Assembly (NCBI GenBank): GCA_029259935.1
Contig: JAJDEH010000156.1
Location: 1 to 64,000, forward strand
Direction: 5' to 3'
Source of the DNA: Planctomycetota bacterium
Lineage (GTDB): Bacteria; Planctomycetota; Planctomycetia; Pirellulales; Pirellulaceae
Length of the DNA: 64,000 nucleotides
Within the stretch, counting starts at the first letter, position 1, and each line of letters starts with the position of its first letter. The notes beneath the pieces were generated by a model, which had not been told where the DNA came from, made no database searches, and saw only the letters and a list, made by a program, of their open reading frames with translations. The position numbers and the translations under genes are program-made. Positions 43,202 through 53,282 of the stretch are shown here, in pieces.

Positions 43202-44236
43202 TCAAGGGCAATTTTGAGCTGGCCAATCATCGGGCCGAGTCCAAAAATCGTTCTCGCGCGTCCCGTAGTAATTGACGGTCACGGCGTCCATCACGGCCGC
43301 GGTCCGGGCGGCCGACTGTCCCGTGCTGTGGCAGACGGCTTTGCCACGCAGTTCATCGACGATGGTCTGAATCAAGGGTTGCTGGATGTGCGTGGGATTG
43401 GGCAGATCAAACAGCTCATGATCGTCGACCGTGTCACATCTCACCGGCTCGTTCCCAAAGACGGATAATGACACCGAACCCAGCGTGCCGGTCACCGCGA
43501 TCCGATCTTCTTCCTGGTAGTCGGCAAAATTCCAAGATGCGGTGCCGGGAATGCCAGACCTTGTTTTGAAGTGCATCACCACGTTGTCTTCCACGTCACT
43601 CGGCCCGGCGGTAAGCCTGCTGGCGATGCCGCCGACTTCCACCAACGGCCCCAGCAGGAAATCCAGAATGTCCAAGGTGTGCGACCCCAAATCAAAAAAC
43701 AGTCCGCCGCCAGAATGTTCCGCCTGTAATCGCCATGGCAGTTCGGACGGTTTCAGGTCGGGCCGCGGTTCTCCGTATCGATAGCTGACGCCGGTGATGG
43801 TCCCCAGACTGCCGGATTCGATTAACTCTTGGGCCTTCAGAAAACGGGGTAACGCTCGGCGATAATAGGCGACAAACAGCTTGAGATCTTTTTTACGGAA
43901 GGCCTCGATCATTGCCTGGCATTCGTTGTGATTTCGAGCCATCGGTTTTTCAACGTAGGCCGGCTTGCCGCTGGCGGCGACACGCAGTGCGTAGTCGCAA
44001 TGCGATCCCGGCGGTGTTGCTATATACACGGCGTTGACATCGGGATCGGCAATCAGCTTTTCGGCGTCGTCGTACCACTTGGGAACGCTGTGCCGATCCG
44101 CGTAGTCGCTCGCCCGAGCTCGGTCGCGGCGCATGACCGCGACTAGTTCGCTGCCCCGCGCCAACTGTAACGCCGGGCCGCTCTTCACTTCCGTGACATC
44201 ACCACAGCCGATAATGCCCCACCGCACGGTTTCCAT
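43202..44236 (-). CDS. Gfo/Idh/MocA-family oxidoreductase
   Basis: A 344-residue NAD(P)-dependent sugar or polyol oxidoreductase. The Rossmann start is RWGIIGCGDVTEVKSG, the catalytic-side motif is GKPAYVEKPMARNHNEC with the conserved EKP, and the C-terminal substrate domain has SGGGLFFDLGSHTLDILDFLLG. I preferred the ATG at 44236 (METVRWGII) to 44242 because GGAG is better spaced. The substrate is not readable. It is divergent from the DUF1552 gene and convergent with the prenyltransferase-fold gene, with no operon partners. Confidence 0.9.
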   Translation of the reverse strand: METVRWGIIGCGDVTEVKSGPALQLARGSELVAVMRRDRARASDYADRHSVPKWYDDAEKLIADPDVNAVYIATPPGSHCDYALRVAASGKPAYVEKPMARNHNECQAMIEAFRKKDLKLFVAYYRRALPRFLKAQELIESGSLGTITGVSYRYGEPRPDLKPSELPWRLQAEHSGGGLFFDLGSHTLDILDFLLGPLVEVGGIASRLTAGPSDVEDNVVMHFKTRSGIPGTASWNFADYQEEDRIAVTGTLGSVSLSVFGNEPVRCDTVDDHELFDLPNPTHIQQPLIQTIVDELRGKAVCHSTGQSAARTAAVMDAVTVNYYGTRENDFWTRPDDWPAQNCP

Positions 44237-44514
44237 GCTCATGGCTCCAGTTCCAGCCGGCCCGTTCCGCGTTCCAGTTAATTCGAATTCACATGTTAAC
44301 ATGATATCCGTCCTGCCGATGGCGATTGAAGACGGTTTCGCGGTTGTCGTCAGTGCCAAACCGACGAAGTTCGCCAAACATCTTGGTGTAACTTGAATAT
44401 CGAACATGGAACGATGAAGGTTGAAGGAAAGTGCGTCTCCGCCAGCACTTGTTTTGTGCTAAGATGAGGCCAACACCCATGGGCGTTTTTAACTTCGTTT
44501 GAGAGCATCCCGAC

Positions 44515-45861
44515 ATGAGTCTTCAAAACCTCTCGCGCCGCACCGTTCTGCGAGGATTGGGCACGGCGATGGCGCTGCCGCTGTTGGACGCCATGACTGA
44601 ACGCACTTCCGCGGCCGCGGATACGAAGAAGCAGCCGGTCAGAATGGCGTTTCTGTACGTGCCCAACGGGATGCACATGGCCGATTGGACGCCGCAGCGC
44701 GAGGGACGCAATTTCGACATCAAGCCGACGTTGGAACCGGTCAGCCGCTTTAAGTCGGAGATGACTTTGCTTAGCGGTTTGACCTTGAACGGAGCCCGTG
44801 CGCTGGGCGATGGCGGCGGCGATCATGCTCGCAGTGTTGCTTCGTTTTTGACGGGTGCTCATCCGCGCAAGACCAACGGCGCGGATATCAAAAACGGGGT
44901 CTCGGTCGACCAGGTGGCGGCGGAAAAAATCGGTGACGAAACCCGTTTGCCCTCCTTGGAACTCGGGCTTGAAAAGAGCGCCCCCGCCGGTAAGTGCGAT
45001 TCGGGATATAGTTGTGTCTACACGTCGAACATGTCGTGGCGCACACCCACGTCGCCAGTCGCCAAGGATATCGATCCGGGCGCGGTGTTCGATCGCTTGT
45101 TCGGCAGCGGGAAAAAGTTTGAAGAGAAAAGAGCACGCAGCAAGCGAGAGCAATATCGCAAGAGCATCCTCGACTTTGTGCTGGAGGACGCCGCCGACCT
45201 GCAAAAGAAACTTGGCGCGGCCGACCAACGAAAACTGGACGAATATCTGTACGCCGTGCGGCAAATCGAACGCCGTATCGCGGGCTCGGAAAAGCTGAAG
45301 GGCCCGGAGGCCGGTGTCCCCGACTATCCTCGTCCGGCGGGTGTTCCGGCCGAGTTGAACAAACATCTGGAACTGATGTTCGACGTCATCACGCTGGCCT
45401 TTCAAACCGATTCGACGCGTGTTGTCACCTTCATGTATACCAACGCGGGCAGCAATCGCAGCTATCCGGAAATCGGCGTCAGCGAAGCTCATCACCGGTT
45501 GTCGCATCACGGCAACAGTGGCGACAAGCAAAAGAAAATCAGCCAGATCAACCAATATCACGTCTCGCAACTGGCCTACTTGCTGGGGAAGTTGAAAGAC
45601 ACGCGGGAGGGTCGGGGCAGCTTGCTCGACAACAGCATGGTGATGTATGGCAGCGGCATCGGAGACGGCAACCGCCACAATCACGACAACCTGCCGATCG
45701 CCCTGTTTGGCCGCGGCGGAGGCACGATCAATCCCGGCCGCCACATCCGCTATCCCAAGGAAACACCGCTTACGAACCTCTATCTGTCGATGCTCGATCG
45801 AGTTGGAGCGCCGGTAAAAAGCCTCGGCGACAGCACCGGCAGGCTGGATCGCTTAGGATAA
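44515..45861 (+). CDS. DUF1552 Tat-exported protein
   Basis: A 448-residue member of DUF1552, found mainly in planctomycetes and verrucomicrobia, function unknown. A Tat-like start (SRRTVLRGLGTAMALPLLDAM) precedes RMAFLYVPNGMHMADWTP, LTLLSGLTLNGARALGDGGGDHARS, SWRTPTSPVAKDIDPGAVFDRLFG and the C-terminal HNHDNLPIALFGRGGGT. These match the conserved family blocks. It usually sits downstream of a DUF1588/DUF1592-type cytochrome gene; no such partner is here, so it looks orphaned. Confidence 0.92.
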   Translation: MSLQNLSRRTVLRGLGTAMALPLLDAMTERTSAAADTKKQPVRMAFLYVPNGMHMADWTPQREGRNFDIKPTLEPVSRFKSEMTLLSGLTLNGARALGDGGGDHARSVASFLTGAHPRKTNGADIKNGVSVDQVAAEKIGDETRLPSLELGLEKSAPAGKCDSGYSCVYTSNMSWRTPTSPVAKDIDPGAVFDRLFGSGKKFEEKRARSKREQYRKSILDFVLEDAADLQKKLGAADQRKLDEYLYAVRQIERRIAGSEKLKGPEAGVPDYPRPAGVPAELNKHLELMFDVITLAFQTDSTRVVTFMYTNAGSNRSYPEIGVSEAHHRLSHHGNSGDKQKKISQINQYHVSQLAYLLGKLKDTREGRGSLLDNSMVMYGSGIGDGNRHNHDNLPIALFGRGGGTINPGRHIRYPKETPLTNLYLSMLDRVGAPVKSLGDSTGRLDRLG

Positions 45862-46333
45862 CGAGGCCCCGCCTCATTATTCACGTGTAGTTCGCAATAT
45901 GGGACTGGCTCCGAGCAATTATCCTTATTGCAGCGGATTTGAAGGTGAAGTCTCGGTGCCTGTCCCATTTTGCGAACGGCGCATTGGGTGGCCGTCAAAA
46001 ATTGGACAGGCACCGAGTCGCTACCATTTAAGGATCGTTCGAGCAATTAGTGTCCCATTAGCCGGAATGCGTTAGCGTCCGGTTCTGAAAAACTGTGGCT
46101 AACGCCCAACGGCTGATCAAAACGTGACACTTGTTTCGCGAACGATCCTATACAGCCGCACAAGACACAGAAAGGCCAGTCCCTTTTTGCGAACGGCCCA
46201 TTTAGTGCGCCGTTAATAATGGGACAGGCACCGAGTCGCCACCATTTAAGCAGCCGCACATGACACAATGACTCGGAGCCAGTCCCATTATTAGCTATTC
46301 ACCTATTAGTAGACTTTTTGGAGTGAGTAAACT
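45862..46333. repeat. Block of nested palindromic and direct repeats
   Basis: Two similar units of about 70 bp (45961-46030 and 46178-46250) share TTTTTGCGAACGGC...GGACAGGCACCGAGTCG...CCATTTAA. Inside, CTCGGTGCCTGTCC (45953-45966) pairs with GGACAGGCACCGAG (46004-46017), and GGGACTGGCTCCGAG (45901-45915) pairs perfectly with CTCGGAGCCAGTCCC (46272-46286) across the block. A GCGTTAGC...GCTAACGC pair lies in the middle. There is no open frame. This looks like several copies of a mobile, non-coding palindrome family that inserted into each other. Confidence 0.85.
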
Positions 46334-47299
46334 ATGTACATTCGATCGATCCGCCTGGGTTCCTTATTGGGTTGTCTGTTGATGTCCTCCTCGTTGCTGG
46401 CAGCCGAAAAGCCCCAACTGCGTACGTATGTCTACAAGAAGGCCGGCGATCTGGAGATTAAGGCCGATGTCTACCAGTACGACGACGACAAGGTGCGCCC
46501 GGCCGTCGTCTGGATTCACGGCGGCGCGTTGATCAACGGGCATCGGGCGGGCATCAGCGGCCGGGTTCGCGAGTTTGCATTTGAGAACGGCTATGTATTG
46601 GTCTCGATCGATTACCGGCTGGCTCCCGAGACGCAGTTGCCCGGCATCATCGAGGATCTTGAAGACGCGTTCAAATGGCTCCGCAAGGAGGGACCCAAGC
46701 GGTTCTCCATTGATGCGCAGCGAATCGCGGTCACCGGTGGATCGGCGGGCGGATGTTTGACGTTGACCTCCGGATACCGGGTCAAGCCGCGTCCGCGAGT
46801 GCTGGTGGCTTTCTGGGGCTATGGCGATTTGGTCGGCGAATGGTACAGCACGCCCAGCCCCCACCCTCGGCATCACGGTACGAAGCTCAATCGCGCCGAG
46901 GCGTGGAAGCAGGTCAGCGGCCCGCCGATCTCGGATTCGCGCGAGCGGAAAGGTAATGGCGGAGCCTTTTATCAATATTGCCGTCAGCACGGAACGTGGC
47001 CCAAAGCGGTCACCGGCTGGGATCCGCATACCGAACCCGAAAAATTCTTTCCTTACATGGCGGTCAAGAATGTCACGGCCGACTATCCGCCTACCGTAAT
47101 GATCCACGGCACGGTCGACACTGACGTTCCCCACGAGCAGTCGGTGATGATGGCCGGAGAATTCAAAAAGCACAAAGTCGAACACGAACTGCTGAGCATC
47201 CAAGACGGCGAGCACGGCTTGGGCGGCGGCGACCCCCAGGAAATCGACAAGGCCTACAAGCGGGCGTTCGAATTCCTTAAAAGGCATCTGGAGAATTAG
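46334..47299 (+). CDS. Secreted alpha/beta hydrolase (esterase-like)
   Basis: A 321-residue secreted hydrolase with a signal peptide (residues 1-24). The oxyanion HGG (62-64, VVWIHGGALINGH) and nucleophile elbow GGSAGG (S137) are present, with a candidate acid in VDTDVPHEQS and the histidine in GEHGLGG. The GGSAGG elbow and HGG motif fit the carboxylesterase/hormone-sensitive-lipase branch. Substrate is unknown. It lies downstream of the repeat block and convergent with the TolC-family gene, so it is likely a single-gene unit. Confidence 0.9.
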   Translation: MYIRSIRLGSLLGCLLMSSSLLAAEKPQLRTYVYKKAGDLEIKADVYQYDDDKVRPAVVWIHGGALINGHRAGISGRVREFAFENGYVLVSIDYRLAPETQLPGIIEDLEDAFKWLRKEGPKRFSIDAQRIAVTGGSAGGCLTLTSGYRVKPRPRVLVAFWGYGDLVGEWYSTPSPHPRHHGTKLNRAEAWKQVSGPPISDSRERKGNGGAFYQYCRQHGTWPKAVTGWDPHTEPEKFFPYMAVKNVTADYPPTVMIHGTVDTDVPHEQSVMMAGEFKKHKVEHELLSIQDGEHGLGGGDPQEIDKAYKRAFEFLKRHLEN

Positions 47300-47324
47300 C
47301 AGCCGGGACCGGTCCTAAATCGGA

Positions 47325-50219
47325 TCATGGAGCGTTGGCTGGCGCTAAGTCGACGTCGGGCACCGGCAGTGGTGCAATTCCGGGTGCCGCGCCGGGCAGT
47401 TCTTCAAGCTTTTCCACCGCGGAGTTCGGCAGCCGCGGAGGCGGAAGCACTAGCGCTTCGCAAACCGAGGATTGATATTCGCCAGCGGCCGGGTAGCCGT
47501 GTTCCGGCGAGATTGCGCCAGGGTCGAGCCAGAGGCCGTCGCCGCTCAATTGCATCGTGCCCAAATCGTAATCCAGCGAACGGCGAAGCACTTCGTAGCT
47601 GACCCACACGCTGATAAAGTCGTTTTGCGCGTTGAGCAAATCGGACAATGCGGACACAAGGTCGCGGGCGGTCGTGGCACCGAATTGCTGGCCCGCGCTG
47701 GCCTGGCCCGGTTCACTGGGGCGGGGCGGTTCTTGCAACCGCAAACGGGCCAGTTCGACTTGCTCGATCGCTACCAGAATCGCCGCGCGACGCAGTTCGA
47801 AATTCAACTGATTCAACTCGACCGACCGCAAGGTACGCCGGAGCGTGCGGGAGAGTTGATCGCGGAATCGATAGAAGTTGCGCCGCGCCTCTTGAAATTC
47901 GATCAACGATTGCCGGTAGGTATTCCGTTCGTCTAGACGCGTAAGCGGGGCGTCGAATTGAAATCCCGCTCGCAGGCGGCCAGTCGACGAGCGCAGATCG
48001 AGGGGGTTATCTCCGACGTTGGCAATGTCGCCCTCGAAGACGACGTTCAGCGTACTCTCCAGGTTGTCGGCGTTGAATTCGATCAACCTCCAACCGTCGA
48101 CCAGCGAGGCGCGACGATTCATCAGATCGCGGCGATAGTCGCGAGCGATTTCAAAGGCAATGCCTGAATCGAGTTGGACCGGCACCAGCGTCACTTTATC
48201 GGCGCGGGCCCGCGCTTGAATCAGTGCTAGTTCAAGAACGCCAATCGACAGATCGCTCAGTTGTTCGCTGAGCGGATGGAGGTCCCGATCCCCGGCGGCC
48301 TCAAAGGGCGGAACCTTTCGCTTGGCTTCGCCACCATCGTCCTGGTCCGTTTCGCTAGACAATAGCCACCGCCGCGTGGCCAGCGCGAGATCGGCCGGTG
48401 ACAGCGAAGGGCCTTCGCCCAGCAGCATCTTTAGCTTGACGTCCAAACGCCGGAAGCTCGGCTCGAACTCGCTTAGCCGAGAGCGTGCCTCTCCCAGCAG
48501 GCCGCCGATGTTTTCCGCCCGTCGCCGCAGCCGATCAGTACTGAGCACGGTGTTGGCTACCGCGCTATCCTGGCCCACGCGGCCCCCTTCCTCTTCGATC
48601 ACGCGGCGCAGCCGCTCGAGGTCCTGAGTCCTTTGATCGAGCGAAGCACGAAGCTGACGCACGTCGTTGTCGGCACGACGAAGGTTCTCTTTCGCGATGT
48701 TGTTTCTCACGACCTCGGCGGCCAGCAACTGTTTTCGTGCCCGATTGAGCTGATCGGCAAGCTGGCCGGACCAGACAAGGGTCGGGTTGCCGCCCGCGTC
48801 GAGTTCGATGCGATTGAGGATCTGAATCAGAATCTCACCCAGTTCACGTTGAATTTGGTTGAGTTCCATTTGCGGAGTCTCGATGGCCGGATCGAGCAAA
48901 TCGAACTCCGCCAACATATCGTCGTTGATGTCGACATCAACTTGCGGTGGCAGCCCAAGCTGAATCTTGAAGGCGTCGAGGTCGTTTTCAAACTCTGTCT
49001 TGTTGTTGACCAAGGCGCTTTGTGCGTTGTACAGCGCCTGTTCGGCCTGCTGAACTTGTAGGAAGTCGATCCGATTGGCTCGGGCGAATTCTTGAAACTG
49101 AACCAAACTGTTGCTCAACTGCAGCACGTTGGTTTCTTGATTGCGAATCGACTTTTGCTGCTGCAACAGTCCGATGTATCCTCCCGCCAGGCCGGCTCCT
49201 GTCTGTCCGCCGAAGTTCGCGGTTCCACCGCCCCCGCCGCCGCCTTGAGCGATGCGGCCAAAGCCGCCGCCGCCGACGCCCGTGAATCCGCCCAGTCCGC
49301 TGCCACCAAAAACACCACCGGCCCGCGTCGCACCGTCGCCCGCGTCGATCCCCGTGATCACTTCCATATAGAAGCCGCGTCGAAAACGCTCCATTTGCCG
49401 GACGTTGGCCAGCAGGCTTCGTTCGGCACGCGTCAGTCGTTCCAGCACGCGGTCTCGACCCGCGCCACGCAACAGCGGCTGCACTAGCGAGAAGTCCAGC
49501 AACGTGGTGGCCGTATGGGTATCGGGGCCGGAAAACTGCCACATCAGCCGATTGGCCAGTCCGACCACCAGCGTCGAACCGGTGATGCCCATTTTTTGCA
49601 AGGCAATTGGGCGTTGTCCAAGCGAGAACAATCCGATGTCCAATTCGCTGCTTGACTCGCCGCCTCCGCCACGGCGGTCGGCACCGTCCGCCGTGAAGAA
49701 AGAGGAATAGCCGCCGAAGAACTGGGCGTCGAATCGAAAACGCTCGAAGCTGACGTCCAAGGCCGACAAGTACAACTCTTCGAGTTCGCCTTGGAAGTCG
49801 GGCGAGTGCAGTCGCGCCAGCCTTACCGAGCTATCGGCGTCGAGTACCAACACGCCTCGTTCATCCAATGGTAGGCAACGGAGCCAGTCCGGATTCTCGG
49901 CGAAGGGAGTGAAGCCGTTGGCGTCCCAATGGGGATAGCCCGGCTTGTGGTCGACTTCGTGCATCAACAGATGCGAGGTCGGATCGTCGGTCGGCATGGG
50001 CGGGCGATCCGGATTGTAGGGCGAGAACATCCGCGACCGGGGGTCCATTTCGATCGTGAAATGCTCCAGCGGCCAATGCGGGCTGTTGGCTTTTTCCGCC
50101 ACCAGATGATAGGCATCCGCGTCCGCTCGCTGGCGATAGCGGCCACGATGGCAGGAAGCCATCACCACGATCAGCACGCAAAGCAGCGACATGCAGGCTA
50201 GTTTGGCTGGTTTCAGCAT
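47325..50219 (-). CDS. TolC-family outer-membrane efflux lipoprotein with glycine-rich insertion
   Basis: A 964-residue protein, about twice the usual TolC length. The lipobox VVMASC (C23) marks a lipoprotein. After an N-terminal region with DERGVLVLDADSSVRLARLHSPDFQGELEELYLSALDV come the long helical coils of TolC (about 240-700), with two similar halves, and the tail ending LQEPPRPSEPGQASAGQQFGATTARDLVSALSDLLNAQN. A glycine-rich stretch (about 292-348) interrupts the first helical hairpin. Such channels form the outer-membrane pore of type I and RND export. No inner-membrane partner is adjacent; the next gene is a coiled-coil membrane protein read divergently. Family is sure, partner unknown. 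Confidence 0.88.
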   Translation of the reverse strand: MLKPAKLACMSLLCVLIVVMASCHRGRYRQRADADAYHLVAEKANSPHWPLEHFTIEMDPRSRMFSPYNPDRPPMPTDDPTSHLLMHEVDHKPGYPHWDANGFTPFAENPDWLRCLPLDERGVLVLDADSSVRLARLHSPDFQGELEELYLSALDVSFERFRFDAQFFGGYSSFFTADGADRRGGGGESSSELDIGLFSLGQRPIALQKMGITGSTLVVGLANRLMWQFSGPDTHTATTLLDFSLVQPLLRGAGRDRVLERLTRAERSLLANVRQMERFRRGFYMEVITGIDAGDGATRAGGVFGGSGLGGFTGVGGGGFGRIAQGGGGGGGTANFGGQTGAGLAGGYIGLLQQQKSIRNQETNVLQLSNSLVQFQEFARANRIDFLQVQQAEQALYNAQSALVNNKTEFENDLDAFKIQLGLPPQVDVDINDDMLAEFDLLDPAIETPQMELNQIQRELGEILIQILNRIELDAGGNPTLVWSGQLADQLNRARKQLLAAEVVRNNIAKENLRRADNDVRQLRASLDQRTQDLERLRRVIEEEGGRVGQDSAVANTVLSTDRLRRRAENIGGLLGEARSRLSEFEPSFRRLDVKLKMLLGEGPSLSPADLALATRRWLLSSETDQDDGGEAKRKVPPFEAAGDRDLHPLSEQLSDLSIGVLELALIQARARADKVTLVPVQLDSGIAFEIARDYRRDLMNRRASLVDGWRLIEFNADNLESTLNVVFEGDIANVGDNPLDLRSSTGRLRAGFQFDAPLTRLDERNTYRQSLIEFQEARRNFYRFRDQLSRTLRRTLRSVELNQLNFELRRAAILVAIEQVELARLRLQEPPRPSEPGQASAGQQFGATTARDLVSALSDLLNAQNDFISVWVSYEVLRRSLDYDLGTMQLSGDGLWLDPGAISPEHGYPAAGEYQSSVCEALVLPPPRLPNSAVEKLEELPGAAPGIAPLPVPDVDLAPANAP

Positions 50220-50617
50220 TCCGGCGTCGTGAGGCTAAGTGGTTGGCGAGGAACGGTTTGGGCGACCGGCGGCCGTTCACCGAGGAGCGGATCGAGGCAG
50301 CGGGGCGGGGCGGGAATTAGGGAGGGATTGGTCCAAGCACGGCGGTCGTAGGGGATCCACCGAAATTGCAAGTTGTCGTTGTAGAAAGTTCGGGAATAAT
50401 TCCGCCGGACTTGAACGATAAGACGATCGTGCGGGTTATGACGGCGGGCCGTAATGGTCGCCGGAAATCACGCTGGCATCACCATTTACGAACTACCGCC
50501 CGGCGGGCTCGTTTTCTTGACACCCCCACCGGGGCTGCCTATCATCGATTGGTAGACGATCATCAATCTGTTGACGATTTCGCACCCACTTCTCTCTTTT
50601 TCTTGAAAATAGGCGCA
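50220..50617. other. Divergent promoter region
   Basis: About 400 bp between the TolC-family gene and the coiled-coil membrane protein. A G-rich stretch near 50300 (GGGGCGGGGCGGGA) is present. I find no palindrome or recognisable operator. An upstream in-frame extension of the downstream gene to 50366 is open but its residues look non-coding. Confidence 0.45.
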
Positions 50618-52174
50618 ATGGGTTACCTATTCATAGCCGTTATTGTCATTGCTGGCCTGACCTTTCTTGGGCTGAGCTTCAAGACCTGGAAACTGTTCCA
50701 TATCTTTACGCTGTTTTTCCTGCTGATCTCCGTGATCATCTTCATGCGCAGTTCCGCGCTGGTGATGAAGACCCGCCTAGCCTGGACGTTGAAGGGCGAG
50801 GAACTCCAAGAAGTCAACGACAAGATTCAAGCCGAACTGCAAATCGCATTGCACGGCAGCGAAACAAACCCCAAGCAGACCCTCGATACGCTGAAGTACG
50901 CGAAAATGGAACTGCGGCGTTTGCAGTTTGAACGCGGGCGCATTTGGCGTGACTGCGAATGCTTGGGCGGTCCCCCGTTCAACGTGAACATTCCTACTGT
51001 CGCTCCCCCGGCCGGCGCGGCGGGACCCGTGACCGCGGCCTTGGCGGTCAACGATGAAGTCTTTGCGTTCCGTGAAGATATGCTGCCAGCCATTTCCAAC
51101 CGTTGGAAAGTGCCCACGTCGTACATCGGTCAGTTTGTCGTCACGGCGGTCAACGGCACGGCGCTGACGTTGACTCCCTCGATACCGCTCACGGCTGATG
51201 AGGTCAACACGGCGTTGGGCGGAAGCTGGGTGATCTATGAGCGGATGCCGCTGGATAGCCATGAAATTTTCGCAACCGAGACTTCGCGCTTTCGTAAAGA
51301 GTCGATGGCGCTTGATCCCGAACAAGTTTTTGAAGAGGCGTTCACGCGGGACGAGTTGATGGTACTTTTTCCGCAGACGCCTGGCATGTCGAACGAAGAT
51401 TACGAAGCGTTGATCGATGGCTATCGGTTTGACGGCCGGCAGTTGTCGGAAATCGCCCAGGAGGTGGAAAGCGGAGCAGGACGAATCAAGCCGACCTTTG
51501 ATCCTCCACCCGAAAATCAGGCCGTGCTCGTAACCTTCAAAGGCAAGCATTCGATCGATCCCAACGGCACCCCGTCGGCCACCGGGCCTCTTTCACAAGA
51601 TGCGTTCGATTCTCGAGGGCAGGCACAAGGCGTCAAGCTGATCCAGATGGAGCGGGATCCAACTTCGATGAAGATCAAGATCGACGGACTTCCGGTCGCG
51701 ACCGAGTTCGTGGCGGGCGACGAAGGGTTCTTTGACAGCGAGACCTTTGACTCCTTGGAGGAAGCAGGTCTGGCCGATGTCGAGAATCGCTATTTTCTAC
51801 GAGACTTGGTGGATTACGAATACAGTTTTCATACCAACTACCTGCAGCAAGTCATCATCCGTTCGCGGACCGAAGCGGCTCGGCGAGATACCGCGGATCT
51901 CCAACAAATCACGGACAAGGTCGACAAGGAAGTTGCCTACCGGGAATCGGAGCGGGACAAGTTGACGGAAGATAAGGTGAATCACCTCGGGGAAAAGACA
52001 TCGGTCGAAGCCTATCGCGGAACGCTGTCCCAAAACTGGGCTGCCTTACAACAAGAGATTCGCGAATTGTACCGTGCGACCCTCTATTACGAACAAGAAT
52101 TGGCCGCGATGGATCAGGAACTGCTGGACGACGTCAATCGCCGAACGAAAGCCGTCATCAGCGGCGCGGAATAG
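50618..52174 (+). CDS. Membrane-anchored coiled-coil protein of unknown function
   Basis: A 518-residue protein. The ATG at 50618 begins MGYLFIAVIVIAGLTFLGLSFKTW, two hydrophobic helices (about 2-21 and 26-48, LFHIFTLFFLLISVIIFMRSS). A large soluble part follows, with a beta-rich middle (AALAVNDEVFAFREDML, VTAVNGTALTLTPSIPLTADE) and a C-terminal coiled coil (about 400-518, RDTADLQQITDKVDKEVAYRESERDKLTED). Domains of this kind occur in planctomycete proteins of unknown function. It is divergent from the TolC gene and could be its partner, but adaptor features (lipoyl or HlyD domains) are not seen. Confidence 0.78.
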   Translation: MGYLFIAVIVIAGLTFLGLSFKTWKLFHIFTLFFLLISVIIFMRSSALVMKTRLAWTLKGEELQEVNDKIQAELQIALHGSETNPKQTLDTLKYAKMELRRLQFERGRIWRDCECLGGPPFNVNIPTVAPPAGAAGPVTAALAVNDEVFAFREDMLPAISNRWKVPTSYIGQFVVTAVNGTALTLTPSIPLTADEVNTALGGSWVIYERMPLDSHEIFATETSRFRKESMALDPEQVFEEAFTRDELMVLFPQTPGMSNEDYEALIDGYRFDGRQLSEIAQEVESGAGRIKPTFDPPPENQAVLVTFKGKHSIDPNGTPSATGPLSQDAFDSRGQAQGVKLIQMERDPTSMKIKIDGLPVATEFVAGDEGFFDSETFDSLEEAGLADVENRYFLRDLVDYEYSFHTNYLQQVIIRSRTEAARRDTADLQQITDKVDKEVAYRESERDKLTEDKVNHLGEKTSVEAYRGTLSQNWAALQQEIRELYRATLYYEQELAAMDQELLDDVNRRTKAVISGAE

Positions 52175-52373
52175 CCAAAGGGTGACATTCTACCTGGCAA
52201 TGGCAGCGCTGCCCGGGTAGATTTCTGAAGATCGCCCTCCACAATCCCGCCAATTATCCCTAGGATACTTTGGTGGGCCGCCATTGCCTTCGCGAGTCGA
52301 CGTTGGCCGCGGGTAATCTGCCGCGAAGATTCACTTTCTGTCCGACCGACCGACCCCGCAGTTTGCCGCACTC

Positions 52374-53282
52374 ATGGGAATATACGACCGGGAATACTAC
52401 CGAGACGACCAGACTAAAGGAGTCCAGCTACAGGCCCCTCAAAGCATGGTGATGCGGTTAATCATCATTACGTTCGGGTTCTGGCTGGCGAACTTGTTTT
52501 TTGGCGGCGATTCGGATTGGATCATGGATGGGATGGCAGCCAGCGCAAAGTCGCTGACCGAGCCTTGGAATCTGTGGCAACTGCTCTCCTCTGGATTTGC
52601 CCACAGCCCTCAAAGGATTCAGCACATTCTTTTCAACATGCTCGGCCTGTGGGTGTTTGGCCGTGAGTTGGAGGGCATTTACGGTAAGTTCGAGTTCTTG
52701 CGGATTTACCTCGTATCGATTGTCTTGGGGTCTCTGTTTTTTGCAGTCGGACAACTAATCTTTTTGCCGGCCACTAGCTGGGGTGGTGTGATAGGAGCTT
52801 CTGGTGCCATATCCACCCTGGTCGTCTTGTTTATCATGCGATTCCCGCACCGAACGCTACTTGTGTTTTTTGTGTTGCCGATGCCCGCCTGGGTGTTTGG
52901 ACTGGTCTTCCTAGCGATCAATATATTGGGCGCGGGGGGCATCTATATCGCCATCGGTCCGAATGCGGAAAACGCAAAATATACCGCGTACAGCGTGCAT
53001 CTGGTGGGTGCCGCGTTTGGGTTTTTGTACTTCCACTTTCGCTGGAATTTGGGCAGATTCATCCCTGGTGGCGGTGGTTCTCCCGCCAAATGGCTAAAGC
53101 GCAAACCCAAGCTGCGGGTTCATGATCCGGATCCAGCAGCGGACGAGGCCTACTCGGATCTCGATCGAGAGGGTGATCGTATCTTGTCGAAGATCGATCG
53201 CGAGGGCATGGAAAGTTTGACCGCGAAAGAACAGCGAATTCTGGAAGACTACAGTCGACGCATGCGGCAGAAGCACCGCTAG
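52374..53282 (+). CDS. Rhomboid-family intramembrane serine protease
   Basis: A 302-residue rhomboid with six hydrophobic helices. The catalytic serine is in GASGA (S143) and the histidine in YSVHLVGAAFGFLYFH (H209), with the conserved HILFNMLGLWVFG (H84, N88). A soluble charged C-terminal tail (about 225-302) ends in KEQRILEDYSRRMRQKHR. Rhomboids cleave single-pass membrane proteins within the bilayer; the substrate here is unknown. Complete catalytic residues argue for activity. It precedes the PVC heme protein by 236 bp on the same strand. Confidence 0.92.
   Translation: MGIYDREYYRDDQTKGVQLQAPQSMVMRLIIITFGFWLANLFFGGDSDWIMDGMAASAKSLTEPWNLWQLLSSGFAHSPQRIQHILFNMLGLWVFGRELEGIYGKFEFLRIYLVSIVLGSLFFAVGQLIFLPATSWGGVIGASGAISTLVVLFIMRFPHRTLLVFFVLPMPAWVFGLVFLAINILGAGGIYIAIGPNAENAKYTAYSVHLVGAAFGFLYFHFRWNLGRFIPGGGGSPAKWLKRKPKLRVHDPDPAADEAYSDLDREGDRILSKIDREGMESLTAKEQRILEDYSRRMRQKHR

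Noticed and set aside
45862..46333. An insertion sequence remnant
   Set aside because: No transposase frame and the inverted repeats are internal and nested; a non-coding palindrome family fits better.
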